From JAPOXR01 sp963664715 (lineage in GTDB: Bacteria > Pseudomonadota > Alphaproteobacteria > Rhodobacterales > Rhodobacteraceae): DNA of 64,000 nt. Each line of letters opens with the position of its first letter. The first letter of the stretch is position 1. The DNA is taken from contig CAXXUY010000013.1 of the NCBI GenBank assembly GCA_963664715.2, forward strand, positions 39,803-103,802, written 5' to 3'. Positions 9,082 to 17,498 of the stretch are shown one piece after another. The notes beneath the pieces are model-generated. The model searched no databases and was not told the DNA's origin. It was given only the letters and a program-made list of their open reading frames with translations. Position numbers and translations under genes: made by a program.

Positions 9082-9828
9082 TCAGTTGTTCCAGTACTTT
9101 TGAATGAGTTCATCGAGCACACCGCTGGCGCGTATCATGGCGAGTCCTTCATTGAACGCATCAACCATCGTGTCTCCTTCCTGGAACACGATTCCAAGTG
9201 GATCGGCCTGAAGACCGGCAATTCCGGTTGTCAATTCGCCGGCAAATTCCTGATCGTAGGCTGATCCAGACGTTTCATCCAGGACCACGCCGTCAACATC
9301 GGCATTCTGCAAGGCCAGGATTGCGCCTGCAAAGCTGTCGTAAAGGCTGACCCTGTCTCGCCCGACCAGTTCTTCCGCCAACTGTGCATTCGTGGTTGCA
9401 GTTTGCGCCGCAAGTTTGCGTCCGCCAGCCTGAAAATCCTCGACAGTCAGGCCTTCATCTTCGACCCGGAGAAGAATGGCCTGGCTGACAACGAGGTAAG
9501 GATCAGAAAAGTCCATCACCTTGTCACGTTCATCCGTGATCGAAACGCCGGATATGACGAGATCAAGCTCACCTTGCAGCAATGCCGCGAATATGCCGTC
9601 CCAGGCCGTGTTGACGAATTCCGGTTCGCAATTGATTTCCGAGCATATGGCGTTCATCACATCAACGTCGAAACCGACGATCTCGCCGGTCGTTTCATCG
9701 ATGGTTTCCATTGGCGGATAGGTTGCATCGGTTCCGACCTTGAGGACCTTTCCGCCAAGGTCCGCAGCGAACAACATTCCAGGCAGCCAGCAAGACAGCA
9801 ATGCCGTGCAAGAGAGCTTTCTGAGCAC
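9082..9828 (-). CDS. Amino-acid ABC transporter substrate-binding protein (SBP family 3)
   Basis: 248-residue periplasmic binding protein. The N-terminal 21 residues (MLRKLSCTALLSCWLPGMLFA) form a Sec signal peptide. The mature part begins with LKVGTDATYPPMETIDE and continues GFDVDVMNAI, then AWDGIFAALLQGELDLVISG and ITDERDKVMDFSDPY, the standard polar amino-acid-binding signature including the ligand Arg in TDER. GTG start with a strong AAGGAG 7 nt upstream. No intact permease or ATPase gene lies downstream, so it is an orphan; it may serve a transporter encoded elsewhere or be a relic of a broken operon. Confidence 0.93.
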   Translation of the reverse strand: MLRKLSCTALLSCWLPGMLFAADLGGKVLKVGTDATYPPMETIDETTGEIVGFDVDVMNAICSEINCEPEFVNTAWDGIFAALLQGELDLVISGVSITDERDKVMDFSDPYLVVSQAILLRVEDEGLTVEDFQAGGRKLAAQTATTNAQLAEELVGRDRVSLYDSFAGAILALQNADVDGVVLDETSGSAYDQEFAGELTTGIAGLQADPLGIVFQEGDTMVDAFNEGLAMIRASGVLDELIQKYWNN

Positions 9829-10326
9829 CCGGATCTCCTTTCCCGGTTTCCAGGGACCTATTCTTAATTCCAGACTGGCATTGCAAGCCTTTCAATTACT
9901 CGACGACGCAATTTACGGATTTGACGAAGGCTCACGCCAAGTTCCCCGGGTCCTTGACAGGCTTGATCCCTACCTCGCGGGTAGACCAAGACACTCGGAC
10001 AGCATCGGAGGACACAGTGCACGGTTCCCGGCAGCTTCCGGAGATGCCCGGTCCAATGCTGGTGTGCCTCGAAACCTTGAATTGTCTTCGGATACAGACT
10101 GCTCAAACGTAACTTCGAAGTGTCTCAGTTCGTCCGCTGACACTCTGAGGTTCTTACCCATCGGCTGCCGATTGCCCCCGACTTAAGCATCAGTTCATTT
10201 TCTGGCGAAACTCATTTCGTAGGTTGCCAACTGCCATCGTTGCAGGAGCTTAACTTAAACGGACCCTATGGCATCGTTTCAGTACTGCTCAGGTTCAATC
10301 CCAATGGTTCGACGCCGAACCGAATG
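9829..10326. other. Intergenic region, no gene seen
   Basis: 498 bp between two minus-strand genes. It should hold the promoter of the amino-acid-binding protein gene near 9840-9900. Short minus-strand frames exist (for example one starting near 10161 with GKNLRVSADELRHFEV) but they have no good ribosome site and no recognised similarity. Confidence 0.3.
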
Positions 10327-10701
10327 TTACTGTTCCCTCGGCCCTGTTGATCGAACAATTTCCAGCGTGACCTGTTGCAAGGGCAACACCCGTTCAAACT
10401 CTGCATCAATGTCCTTTCTTCTCGGATTTCGCGAGTTTGGCTGGACGACCAGGACCCTGATTCGTACGTAACCGGCTTCCTCGTTTATAGACAAGACACG
10501 ATCAAATGCGGGAGCAGACTGAGTCACGGAAAGGTGACGTTCCATATATCTGCGGGCCATGAACAATTGCCAACGTGCCTGCTGCCTGGATTGTTCCTCT
10601 CCAGCGTCGCGCTGAACCGCGACAATGAGCGCGCTACGCCCGTATCTTGCATGGTAGAAGTCATGACTCTCCAGGAGCGTTTCATCGAATACGGGTTTCA
10701 T
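10327..10701 (-). CDS. Hypothetical protein, 124 residues
   Basis: A small unrecognised gene supported mainly by its start: AGGAG sits 5 nt before the ATG, giving MKPVFDETLLESHDFYHARY. The product is hydrophilic, with a basic middle (RQQARWQLFMARRYMERHL) and a strand-rich second half (EEAGYVRIRVLVVQP, LPLQQVTLEIVRS). No signal peptide, membrane helix or known motif is visible. It stands alone between the amino-acid-binding gene and the retropepsin gene, with no operon partner. Confidence 0.6.
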   Translation of the reverse strand: MKPVFDETLLESHDFYHARYGRSALIVAVQRDAGEEQSRQQARWQLFMARRYMERHLSVTQSAPAFDRVLSINEEAGYVRIRVLVVQPNSRNPRRKDIDAEFERVLPLQQVTLEIVRSTGPREQ

Positions 10702-11029
10702 GCGGTCTCCTGAAGATCTTTGAAGCAGCATCAAGGAACCCACCGAGTTTGTGGTCAGCCTTGTGACTGCAATTTGGAGTAACCGGACTTGCCGGTGGAA
10801 TACTGCCCAATCCCCGTCATTTGTTGTCGGGCGAATTGATGCCCCGGGAGCAGAAGCCTAGCGAGTGGAAATGTCCATTGCTGACTCGCCTCTATCCCCG
10901 ACTTCCATCTGAATGGTCTCGAAGTGCTGACCTGACAACAAATCCGTATCGCGAACAGGTCTACATCCACACAACCACGCCAGCAGAAAATGCTCCAGAA
11001 TGCCATTTGCATCTCTGTGCAGTTCGCAG
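10702..11029. other. Intergenic region, no gene seen
   Basis: 328 bp between the 124-residue hypothetical gene and the 3' end of the retropepsin gene. Open frames on both strands are short, lack ribosome sites and show no recognisable protein features. Confidence 0.3.
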
Positions 11030-11467
11030 TCAGTCACCGAGAACCATACGAGCATCTGAACAAATCACCTCTGCCTGAAGCTCTGATGCCGACTTGTTGT
11101 AGGTGACGCACCACTGATCGATGATGTCGCGTCCCAGCAACGAAGGAATCGTCATCAACTCAACAGCTGGCTTACAGATGTGCAGCTTGATCGTATACGC
11201 GTACAGGATTTGATCACCGACAAATGTCAAATGCGCTGACTCGACACAATTCCTGGATTCCCCACCAATCCCCAATGACGATACCTCGTCTTCCAACTTT
11301 CCGTATTCGATCCCCATCCGTTGGCCGTCAAGGGGCATCAAGAGCGAGGTGTCCGCCCCGGTATCAAAGATGAACGAGACATAACCGCTCTTTCCCAGTC
11401 TGGGGAGCAAGACATGCCCTTCCATATAGGGGCGACCAGAGGTGTCGCCGAACCTTCCCCGTATCAT
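11030..11467 (-). CDS. Retropepsin-like aspartic protease
   Basis: 145-residue protein with a single retroviral-type aspartic protease fold. The catalytic motif SFIFDTGADTSLL lies near residues 32-44, and the second hallmark PSLLGRDIIDQWCVTYN is near residues 107-123. No signal peptide or membrane helix. Such proteins act as dimers, each chain giving one Asp. Its ATG lies only 5 bp from the end of the IS630-type element, and removing that element places it 2 nt after the TAG of a DUF5678 gene, so it was the second gene of a DUF5678-retropepsin pair. The coding frame itself is intact, but its original promoter is now about 2.9 kb of IS DNA away. Confidence 0.85.
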   Translation of the reverse strand: MIRGRFGDTSGRPYMEGHVLLPRLGKSGYVSFIFDTGADTSLLMPLDGQRMGIEYGKLEDEVSSLGIGGESRNCVESAHLTFVGDQILYAYTIKLHICKPAVELMTIPSLLGRDIIDQWCVTYNKSASELQAEVICSDARMVLGD

Positions 11468-11471
11468 GCTA

Positions 11472-12677
11472 GTGGTCTGTTTGTGTTTGGGGATTCCATT
11501 TTCCCGTGGCGTATGATTCAACCACTCCCGGCGAATGCCGCACAGTTTTCGAACGGGAGCAGGACAGCAATGGCAAGGAGCAGGAGAACACGGATCGTTC
11601 TGAGCGGGCAAGACCGGGCACGTCTGGAGAAGATCAGGACCGGTCCTCATTCGATCCTCAAGCATGTCCAGAGGGCGAACATCATCCTTCACCTCGGCGA
11701 CGGTCTCACCCTGTCGCAGACGATGCGGGCCACCGGCATGTCGAAACCGACGGTCTGGCGCTGGTGGGACCGCTTCCTTGTGGAGGGTGTTGACGGCCTG
11801 CTTTACGACATCCCCGGGAAAACGGGTCGCAAGCCGGTCTCGCAGGAGAAAGTCAGGCAGGTGATCGAGCTTGCGATGTCGCCGCCGCCGGCGCACAGCA
11901 GTCACTGGACGCTGCGGGCGCTGGCCAGGAGGCTGGGGATCGGGGTCTCGACGGTGTTCGGTATCCTGAAGCGCAACGGCCTGAAACCGCACAGGGTCAA
12001 GACGTTCAAGGTCTCCCGCGATCCGAGGTTCGAATTGAAGGTCCGCGACGTGGTTGGCCTCTACGTCGACCCGCCCGACCACGCTGTCGTCATCTCGGTG
12101 GACGAGAAGACACAGATACAGGCGCTTGGGCGGACGCAGACGCCGCTGCCGATGAAGCCCGGCCATCCCGGGACCCGCACCCATGATAACAGGCGCAACG
12201 GCACCACCTGCCTGATGGCGGCTCTCGATGTCGCCACCGGCAAGGTCACCGGCGAGATGGTCGAGCGTCACCGCTCGGAGGAGTTCCTTGCCTTCCTCGA
12301 CAACGTTGCCGGGGGGATCGAGCCCGGAACCCCGGTTCATGTCATTCTCGACAACGTCTCCTCCCACAAGTCGGCCGAGGTCAACGAATGGCTGAAGCAG
12401 CACAAAAACTGGACCTTCCACTTCACGCCGACCTCGGCCTCCTGGATGAATGCCGTCGAGGGGTTCTTCTCCAAGCTCTCGAGGCAGCGGCTCAAGCATG
12501 CGATCTTCAATTCGCTTGACGAGTGCATTGCGGCGATCGAGGGCTACATCGAGCATCACAACGCCACTGACGCCCGCCCGTTCCGCTGGAGCAAGAAGCC
12601 CGAGGATCTCGTCGAGGCATGGAAAAAGGGACACCAGAAGCTGCAGGAATTGGCATCGTGAGAAAGAATCAAACCAC
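11472..12677 (+). mobile_element. IS630-family insertion sequence, complete
   Basis: 1206-bp element with matching ends: left GTGGTCTG and right, read inward on the other strand, GTGGTTTG. It is flanked by TA on both sides (11470-11471 and 12678-12679), the dinucleotide duplicated by IS630/mariner-type transposases; the local context is CTAG. It carries one intact transposase gene. It sits exactly at the junction of a DUF5678 gene (whose TAG stop is re-created by TA plus the first IS base) and the retropepsin gene. Confidence 0.9.
11570..12661 (+). CDS. IS630-family transposase
   Basis: 363-residue DDE transposase. N-terminal helix-turn-helix region (LTLSQTMRATGMSKPTVWRWWDRF, with a second HTH around ALARRLGIGVSTVFGILKRNG) is followed by the DDE catalytic core: first Asp in ISVDEKTQIQAL, second Asp in VHVILDNVSSHKS, Glu in SWMNAVEGFFSKL. 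Full length, no frameshift, so the element may still be active. ATG at 11570 has AGGA 6 nt upstream; the frame stays open further upstream but that part crosses the IS end. Confidence 0.93.
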   Translation: MARSRRTRIVLSGQDRARLEKIRTGPHSILKHVQRANIILHLGDGLTLSQTMRATGMSKPTVWRWWDRFLVEGVDGLLYDIPGKTGRKPVSQEKVRQVIELAMSPPPAHSSHWTLRALARRLGIGVSTVFGILKRNGLKPHRVKTFKVSRDPRFELKVRDVVGLYVDPPDHAVVISVDEKTQIQALGRTQTPLPMKPGHPGTRTHDNRRNGTTCLMAALDVATGKVTGEMVERHRSEEFLAFLDNVAGGIEPGTPVHVILDNVSSHKSAEVNEWLKQHKNWTFHFTPTSASWMNAVEGFFSKLSRQRLKHAIFNSLDECIAAIEGYIEHHNATDARPFRWSKKPEDLVEAWKKGHQKLQELAS

Positions 12678-12733
12678 TAGAGGATCAATGTGCGCTTGTT
12701 CTTCTCTATGAACCGGACGATCGTGTCGCCTAG

Positions 12734-14396
12734 GAGCCTGTCGAAATACCGGCATTGAAAGCGGTGTCCATGGCGTCTGAATGCCTGCACATCTTCATCG
12801 GCTCCGGGTCGAATTTCACCGGTGACCGGCGCCCGGACCCACCTCGGCGGCCAGCCTTGCCGACAATTCTGCCTGCCAGGGCTGCAATTCCGGTCGAATT
12901 CGGCTAAATTCCTGTTCTCAAGCCATGCTCCTTTGCCCTTCATGCCGCCGAATGTCCGCCCAACAGCAGCCGGTGCATGCGCTTCAGGTTCCATGACGTG
13001 CAGACCAGGCTCCACTCGCCCTGAACAGCCTCGATGCCGCGCAGGCTGAACTGGTCAAAGCCCATGACCCTCTTGATGATTCCGAAGACCGGCTCGACGG
13101 CGGCCTTGCGCTTCGCGTAGATCCGCTCCCCTTCGGCAGAGCCCATCCGGTGCTTCATCCGCTCAACCGCATCGGCATCGGCAGGAGGCTCTGTCACCGG
13201 CACCCTTCTCTCCCGGAGTGGACGGTTGTGGTGCTGCCGGCCGGAAGCAATCAGGGGCTCGATGCCCCGATCGTCGCACAATTCAACATTGGCGCGGCTG
13301 AAATACCCGGTATCGGCGACGATGCCAGCCGGGCTGCCGACATCCTCGAGCGCGGCAAGCGCCGGTGCCATCTCGTCGACATCATTCGGTCTCTGGCTGA
13401 CATGGGCATGGACAATGAGGTGGCTGCCATGGTCCACCGATGCCTGGGCGTTGTAAGCCTGCTCGAAGCCTCCGGATGACGGCATGATCCGCGAATCCGG
13501 GTCGGTGAAACTGATCTGGTCCCTGGGGCGGGGGCCCGGCACCGGCGGCTTCGGCGGCCTGCCGCCGAGCTTGCCTCCCCGTTCCCGTTCCTTCTGGCGC
13601 CGCTCTTGCATCTTCTCCTCGTATGCCGCCTGTTCGGCTGCATGGCGGGCCGCGGCGCGGGCCTCGATCTCCTTCCTGGCCTCGGCGATCTTCGCCAGGC
13701 GCTCTTGCCGGCGCCCGAGTTCCTCGGGAATGTCGAGAGCGCACTCCTGCTCGTCCGCCGCCTCGGCCAGTTCCAGCAGCCGGGCGACCTGCGCCTTCAG
13801 CTGCGCCTCGATGCGCTCCATATGCAAATGGCTCATCGCCCGGTGGCGGCTGGCATTGGCCTTCACCTTGGTGCCATCGAGGCTGACATGGCCAAGCTTC
13901 AGCATGCCCATGGTGCCGGCAATCGACAGCACCTGGACAAACAGCTCCTGCAGGGCAGGCAGGTGGCGCTTGCGGAAACGGGCAATGGTGTCATGGTCGG
14001 GATGAAGATTGCCGGTGACATAGCGCACCGCAACCGAGTCATGCGTCGCCGCTTCCAGCTTGCGGCTCGAATGCACGCCGGTTGAATAGCCGTAAAACAG
14101 CAGCGCCGTCATCATCACCGGGCAATAGGCTGGCTTGCCGCCATGCCGGTAGACGCCGGTGATCTTGTCCAGATCCAGGGATTCGACGATCTCGACGACA
14201 AAGCGGGCCAGGTGATCGTCCGGCAGCCACTCCTGGATCGAAGGTGGCAACAGCCAGACCTCGTCACGATTGGCCCTCTGGAACCTGATCGACACAACAT
14301 CATCCTCCAGACTGTTCATTCACTGCCCGATACTACCATATCTTGTGGAAAAGGACAGGAAATCACTGCAAATCCATGGCCAAATCCGACAGGCTC
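12734..14396 (-). mobile_element. IS1182-family insertion sequence, complete
   Basis: 1663-bp element bounded by 10-bp perfect inverted repeats GAGCCTGTCG (12734-12743) and CGACAGGCTC (14387-14396). It is flanked by CTAG on both sides (12730-12733 and 14397-14400), a 4-bp palindromic target duplication. It carries one intact transposase gene on the minus strand. Excision in silico restores an open reading frame, which confirms the boundaries. Confidence 0.93.
12940..14319 (-). CDS. IS1182-family (IS5-like DDE) transposase
   Basis: 459-residue transposase. N-terminal domain: FQRANRDEVWLLPPSIQEWL and the segment PDHDTIARFRKRHLPALQELF (DUF772 type). A charged coiled region rich in Glu/Arg (about residues 180-250) precedes the DDE domain, which includes GIVADTGYFSRANVELC and the C-terminal RKAAVEPVFGIIKRVMGFDQ with the catalytic Glu. 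Full length and without frameshifts, so potentially active. Confidence 0.93.
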   Translation of the reverse strand: MNSLEDDVVSIRFQRANRDEVWLLPPSIQEWLPDDHLARFVVEIVESLDLDKITGVYRHGGKPAYCPVMMTALLFYGYSTGVHSSRKLEAATHDSVAVRYVTGNLHPDHDTIARFRKRHLPALQELFVQVLSIAGTMGMLKLGHVSLDGTKVKANASRHRAMSHLHMERIEAQLKAQVARLLELAEAADEQECALDIPEELGRRQERLAKIAEARKEIEARAAARHAAEQAAYEEKMQERRQKERERGGKLGGRPPKPPVPGPRPRDQISFTDPDSRIMPSSGGFEQAYNAQASVDHGSHLIVHAHVSQRPNDVDEMAPALAALEDVGSPAGIVADTGYFSRANVELCDDRGIEPLIASGRQHHNRPLRERRVPVTEPPADADAVERMKHRMGSAEGERIYAKRKAAVEPVFGIIKRVMGFDQFSLRGIEAVQGEWSLVCTSWNLKRMHRLLLGGHSAA

Positions 14397-14628
14397 CTAG
14401 TGGAATGCCTCGCCGATTCAACTCCTTGATTAGAGATTGCAGATCATCGGCTTTCGCCGACACTTTGCCCCGATACATGCCAATCCATTGCATTGGGTGC
14501 TCATTGATCAGACGCGGCTGGTCATTCGAGAGCATTTCCGCGGACCTTGAAAATTCCTGCAGTCCCTTTGCGATTTCCCTGGGATCTCTGGCCAAACGAG
14601 ACACCATCAATTGTTCTGGATCATTCAT

Positions 14629-15385
14629 CCGGATTTACTCCCGCGACTTATACACCGTCAGGGTCACGACGCTGAATATTCTCCACTGTCTCGTCGGTCC
14701 TGCGTTGGATTTGACTCGGCATACAGAGTCCTTAAGCATCGTTACCGTTTCACGCAGACTATCTCATGATCCGCCCTATATTGCACGACAGTCGGCTACC
14801 AAGCAACATATCAAGGGTGACTGGCGGTTGAACACTCGTTCCTGATGGCCAAACAGGCAACAACTTGCACGGTCTTTTACATGCTCTTGCATGCCCGGAC
14901 ATTGAGCGGTCCAGAACTACGGGCAAAGCGACCGGCACCTAAGACATTCTTCCCGTGTCGAAATGCCCGAAGGGAGTTCCCGCCCGAGCTTGGATTGTGC
15001 TGTCACTCTGGGTGGAGCTTCCATTGGGATAGATGCTTCCTGTCCGAAGGCATCGCAGTGTGACATGTGGCGTTCATTGCAGTCGGAAAAAAGTACACGG
15101 AAACCTGGAGTGTTTGTGAAGCCAGCCATCTGTTCATCAAGTCGGATTCTGTCAACAGTCGCCCGGATATTGAGCGACCTGCCGTAGGGAAATAGTTGAA
15201 CAGGAATGGTGCAAACTCACAGATGACGCGCTTGCACGAATGATGGAATTCGTTGAGAGAATTCGATCCTGGCCGGATATTGAGAGGTCAACAGCGGCAG
15301 ATGTCGTTCTGGTCGATGGGGAAGTTGTCGGTGTTGCCAGAATGGGTTTTGGGGTACGGATCAGAGCGTCTTGCCATCCCAGGAC
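14629..15385. other. Intergenic region, no intact gene
   Basis: 757 bp between the start of the disrupted DUF5678 gene and the end of the PIN pseudogene. The promoter of the DUF5678-retropepsin pair should lie near 14640-14720. A plus-strand frame near 15190-15370 (IVEQEWCKLTDDALARMMEF...) reads like protein but has no start signal and runs into the antisense of the PIN pseudogene. I see no convincing gene. Confidence 0.3.
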
Positions 15386-15955
15386 TCAAATCGTTCTTCT
15401 GAACTGCAGGAGTTCCGCTACGGTCGCAGTCAGCCCTTGCTGCGAGAGGATTGCAAGATAATCGTCGATGGCAAGCTGCGGACATTTGAGCCGCGCCCTG
15501 ACTTTCCCGACCGCTGAACAGGAAGTGTCCGGTGCCAACGAAGGTTGATTTGCCAGAAACCGTCAGGATGAATCGCCTCGATCCGGAACGTAGCCAGCCT
15601 GTAATTGGGGAAGTCTCCATGGATCTTGGTCACTATTTCATCGCTATGCCTACAAAGGCGGCAGCCAGTAACTGCCTGTCATCGGAGTCCGGAAAGTTCG
15701 AGCGGCGGGATCAGCGATCAGTGCCCGTCGCAAGGCAATCGCGTGTGAAGCCTGATTCATCAGGTTCCATGTTTTCTGCCATTTGGCGGGAGTCGCCCCG
15801 GAGTTGTTTCACAACGCTGCTCCAATCCACTCATCGTGGATATCGTCGCTCCACCTGGTCCAGTAGATGTCTGTCACCGCGAGTTGCAGCAGCAGATCGA
15901 GTATCGATGCCGAGTAAAGTACATTTGCATCGAGCGTGGACGTTAACTGGCTCAT
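15386..15955 (-). pseudogene. PIN-domain toxin (VapC-like, PF13470 type), frameshifted
   Basis: From ATG 15955 the frame encodes MSQLTSTLDANVLYSASILD and then DIYWTRWSDDIHDEWIGAAL, the N-terminus of a PIN ribonuclease with the first acidic residue in LDANVLYS. A premature TGA follows at once. Later parts appear in other frames: DSDDRQLLAAAF (the DPDDRHVLAAA motif of the family), IVTKIHGDFPNYRLATFRIE (usual IVTFNLKDFP), and a C-terminal LAIDDYLAILSQQGLTATVA ending at a TGA at 15386. At least two frameshifts plus one nonsense change make it inactive. No antitoxin gene is recognisable beside it. Confidence 0.8.
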
Positions 15956-16191
15956 GACTTGGTGCATCCTGTCTCCAGTTCTCGTATTACAGGAATGGAG
16001 GATCTGGAAGTCCAGGCAGCGGTCGCGACAGGATAGCGATAGCTCTCATCCTTCGTCATCAACGACAAGGCAATTGCGCCAATCGGTTGGTTATGGCCAT
16101 CGCGGCCCGGAACCAAACCGCAATCATAGCCTCATCTGATACGCTGCAATTGCTCGAGACACTTCCGCGGAGAGCGGTATCCGAAACAGTA

Positions 16192-16209
16192 GACCAGCGC
16201 GCGCTGGTC
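16192..16209 (-). terminator. Perfect 18-bp palindrome after serB, possible terminator
   Basis: GACCAGCGCGCGCTGGTC is a perfect palindrome that can form a 7-bp GC-rich hairpin with a GCGC loop, starting 6 bp past the serB stop on the minus strand. The T tract after it is weak (TACTGTTTC), so it is either a poor intrinsic terminator or a 3' stabilising hairpin. Confidence 0.5.
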
Positions 16210-16214
16210 CCAAG

Positions 16215-17096
16215 TCAATTCAGCTTCACGAATTCAGTTCGTGCAAATCCCTGGAGATAGAGAAGGCCGGTCAGGTCGCAGTGACGGACCTGGATGTCCG
16301 TTGTCCTGTTCACGGCAGGCTTGGCCCTGAAAGCGACTCCCATGCCGGCGAACCCCAGCATTTCAATGTCATTCGAACCGTCCCCCACGGCGACAACCGT
16401 GTCGGAATGTTGATCAAGCTTCCGCAGGACTTTCGACAGAATCTCCTTCTTTGCCGACTTGCCCAGTGGCGGTTCCTGCACGGTTCCGGCCAGTAAACCG
16501 TCCTTGACCTGAAGTACATTGGCATAATGCTCATCAAATCCGAGCAAGGTTGCGACCCGTCTGGTGAAGTCGGTGAACCCGCCCGAGATCAGCACCATTT
16601 GTGCTCCGTGTTGTTTCATCGTGGCGACCAACGCATCCGCGCCCGGTGTGCAGGTAATCCGTTGGCGCCAGACACTCTCGACCAGTCCATGAGGCTTCCC
16701 CGCGAGTAGCGATACCCGCATTCGCAGTGCCTCGCTGAAATTGATCTCGCCATTCATCGCCTGCGCCGTGATCTTCCTCACCGTTTCCCCGATCCCGGCT
16801 TCAGCGGCGAGTTCGTCAAGGCACTCCTGTTCGATGATTGTCGAGTCCATGTCGGCGACAAGCAGTTTCTTTCGGCGGCCTGCAACAGGCAGGATGTTCA
16901 AGTCGATTCCCGAAGCATCGAGCTCGCTACGGACATCATTGAAGTCCACGGGCCTCGCCGTGACCGTGAATTCGCACGCGATACCCTGGGCCAGCCAGAC
17001 CGGCGGAGTCCCGTTCCAATCCCTGGAAACTCTCTCCGCCAGTCGTTGATCGAGTGCGGGCCGACCGGGGTCCGATAGCAAGGATACTGTCAGCAT
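16215..17096 (-). CDS. serB: Phosphoserine phosphatase
   Basis: 293-residue HAD-family enzyme for the last step of serine synthesis, O-phosphoserine to serine. HAD motif I is VADMDSTII (nucleophile and acid Asp pair), motif II LISGGFTDF, the Lys motif GKSAKKEIL and motif III/IV VAVGDGSNDIEML. An N-terminal ACT-like region of about 80 residues precedes the catalytic domain, as in proteobacterial SerB. It is transcribed away from the oxidoreductase and serC-serA genes, so all three serine-pathway enzymes lie within 5.3 kb. Confidence 0.96.
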   Translation of the reverse strand: MLTVSLLSDPGRPALDQRLAERVSRDWNGTPPVWLAQGIACEFTVTARPVDFNDVRSELDASGIDLNILPVAGRRKKLLVADMDSTIIEQECLDELAAEAGIGETVRKITAQAMNGEINFSEALRMRVSLLAGKPHGLVESVWRQRITCTPGADALVATMKQHGAQMVLISGGFTDFTRRVATLLGFDEHYANVLQVKDGLLAGTVQEPPLGKSAKKEILSKVLRKLDQHSDTVVAVGDGSNDIEMLGFAGMGVAFRAKPAVNRTTDIQVRHCDLTGLLYLQGFARTEFVKLN

Positions 17097-17498
17097 GGTG
17101 TCTCCTGCGGAATCATGACTGCGGCAACTCGCCGCATGGTCCGGCTACCTAAACCGCCGCAAGCGTTTACGGAAGCAGGAAGTCAGAGACCCGGCAGTTC
17201 AGAATTTGCGTTTCCCTGGTTTGCAAATGTGTGTTGGTGATTTGCGCGGATTGTGTGTGCGCTCGCAGCCCTGCCCGCGTGACCTGCCCGCGGCGCTGAA
17301 ACCGGGACATGTGGCGCACAGCCCTGCCGGCACGGTAAACCGGCGCGGAGAAGGTATGAGCCCGCTGCCGATGCCTGCCGATGCTGACTGCGAAGAGTCT
17401 TCCAGCAAGACCTGCGCGAGAGGTGAAGGCTCTCGAGTGATGAAACTATGGCACCTGCTCCCGAAACAGTTATTCTGGGAACAAACAGGATCCATGCC
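17097..17498. other. Divergent promoter region between serB and an oxidoreductase gene
   Basis: 402 bp between two divergent genes, so both promoters should be here. I see no clear -35/-10 pair or operator. In-frame upstream start codons for the oxidoreductase exist (ATG at 17448) but lack a ribosome site. Confidence 0.3.

Larger units (their letters stand above)
12677..14628 (-). pseudogene. DUF5678-type protein gene split by an IS1182-family element
   Basis: The 5' part runs from ATG 14628 (GGGAG 9 nt upstream) to the CTAG at 14397-14400; the 3' part is 12729 down to the TAG at 12677-12679. Removing the IS and one CTAG copy gives 285 nt, exactly 95 codons, one open frame. It encodes MNDPEQLMVSRLARDPREIA, then EHPMQWIGMYRGKVSAKADDL and ...GIPLGDTIVRFIEKNKRTLIL. 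The W-I-G-x-Y-x-G-K-V core and the trailing strand resemble DUF5678. In its present form translation would run into the IS and add 25 foreign residues, losing the last 17. Confidence 0.8.

Noticed and set aside
11030..12634. A 534-codon minus-strand open frame apparently fusing a protease to a long N-terminus
   Set aside because: The first part is the antisense of the IS630 transposase; only the last 145 codons are a real gene.
13484..14085. Plus-strand frames inside the IS1182 element
   Set aside because: Antisense of the transposase, low-complexity composition.
14890..15285. Three similar CCGGA(C/T)ATTGAGCG segments
   Set aside because: Short, unevenly spaced and imperfect; not a CRISPR or a clear repeat family.
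15240..15461. Plus-strand 73-codon frame resembling a small protein
   Set aside because: Its second half is antisense to the PIN pseudogene C-terminus and it has no ribosome site.
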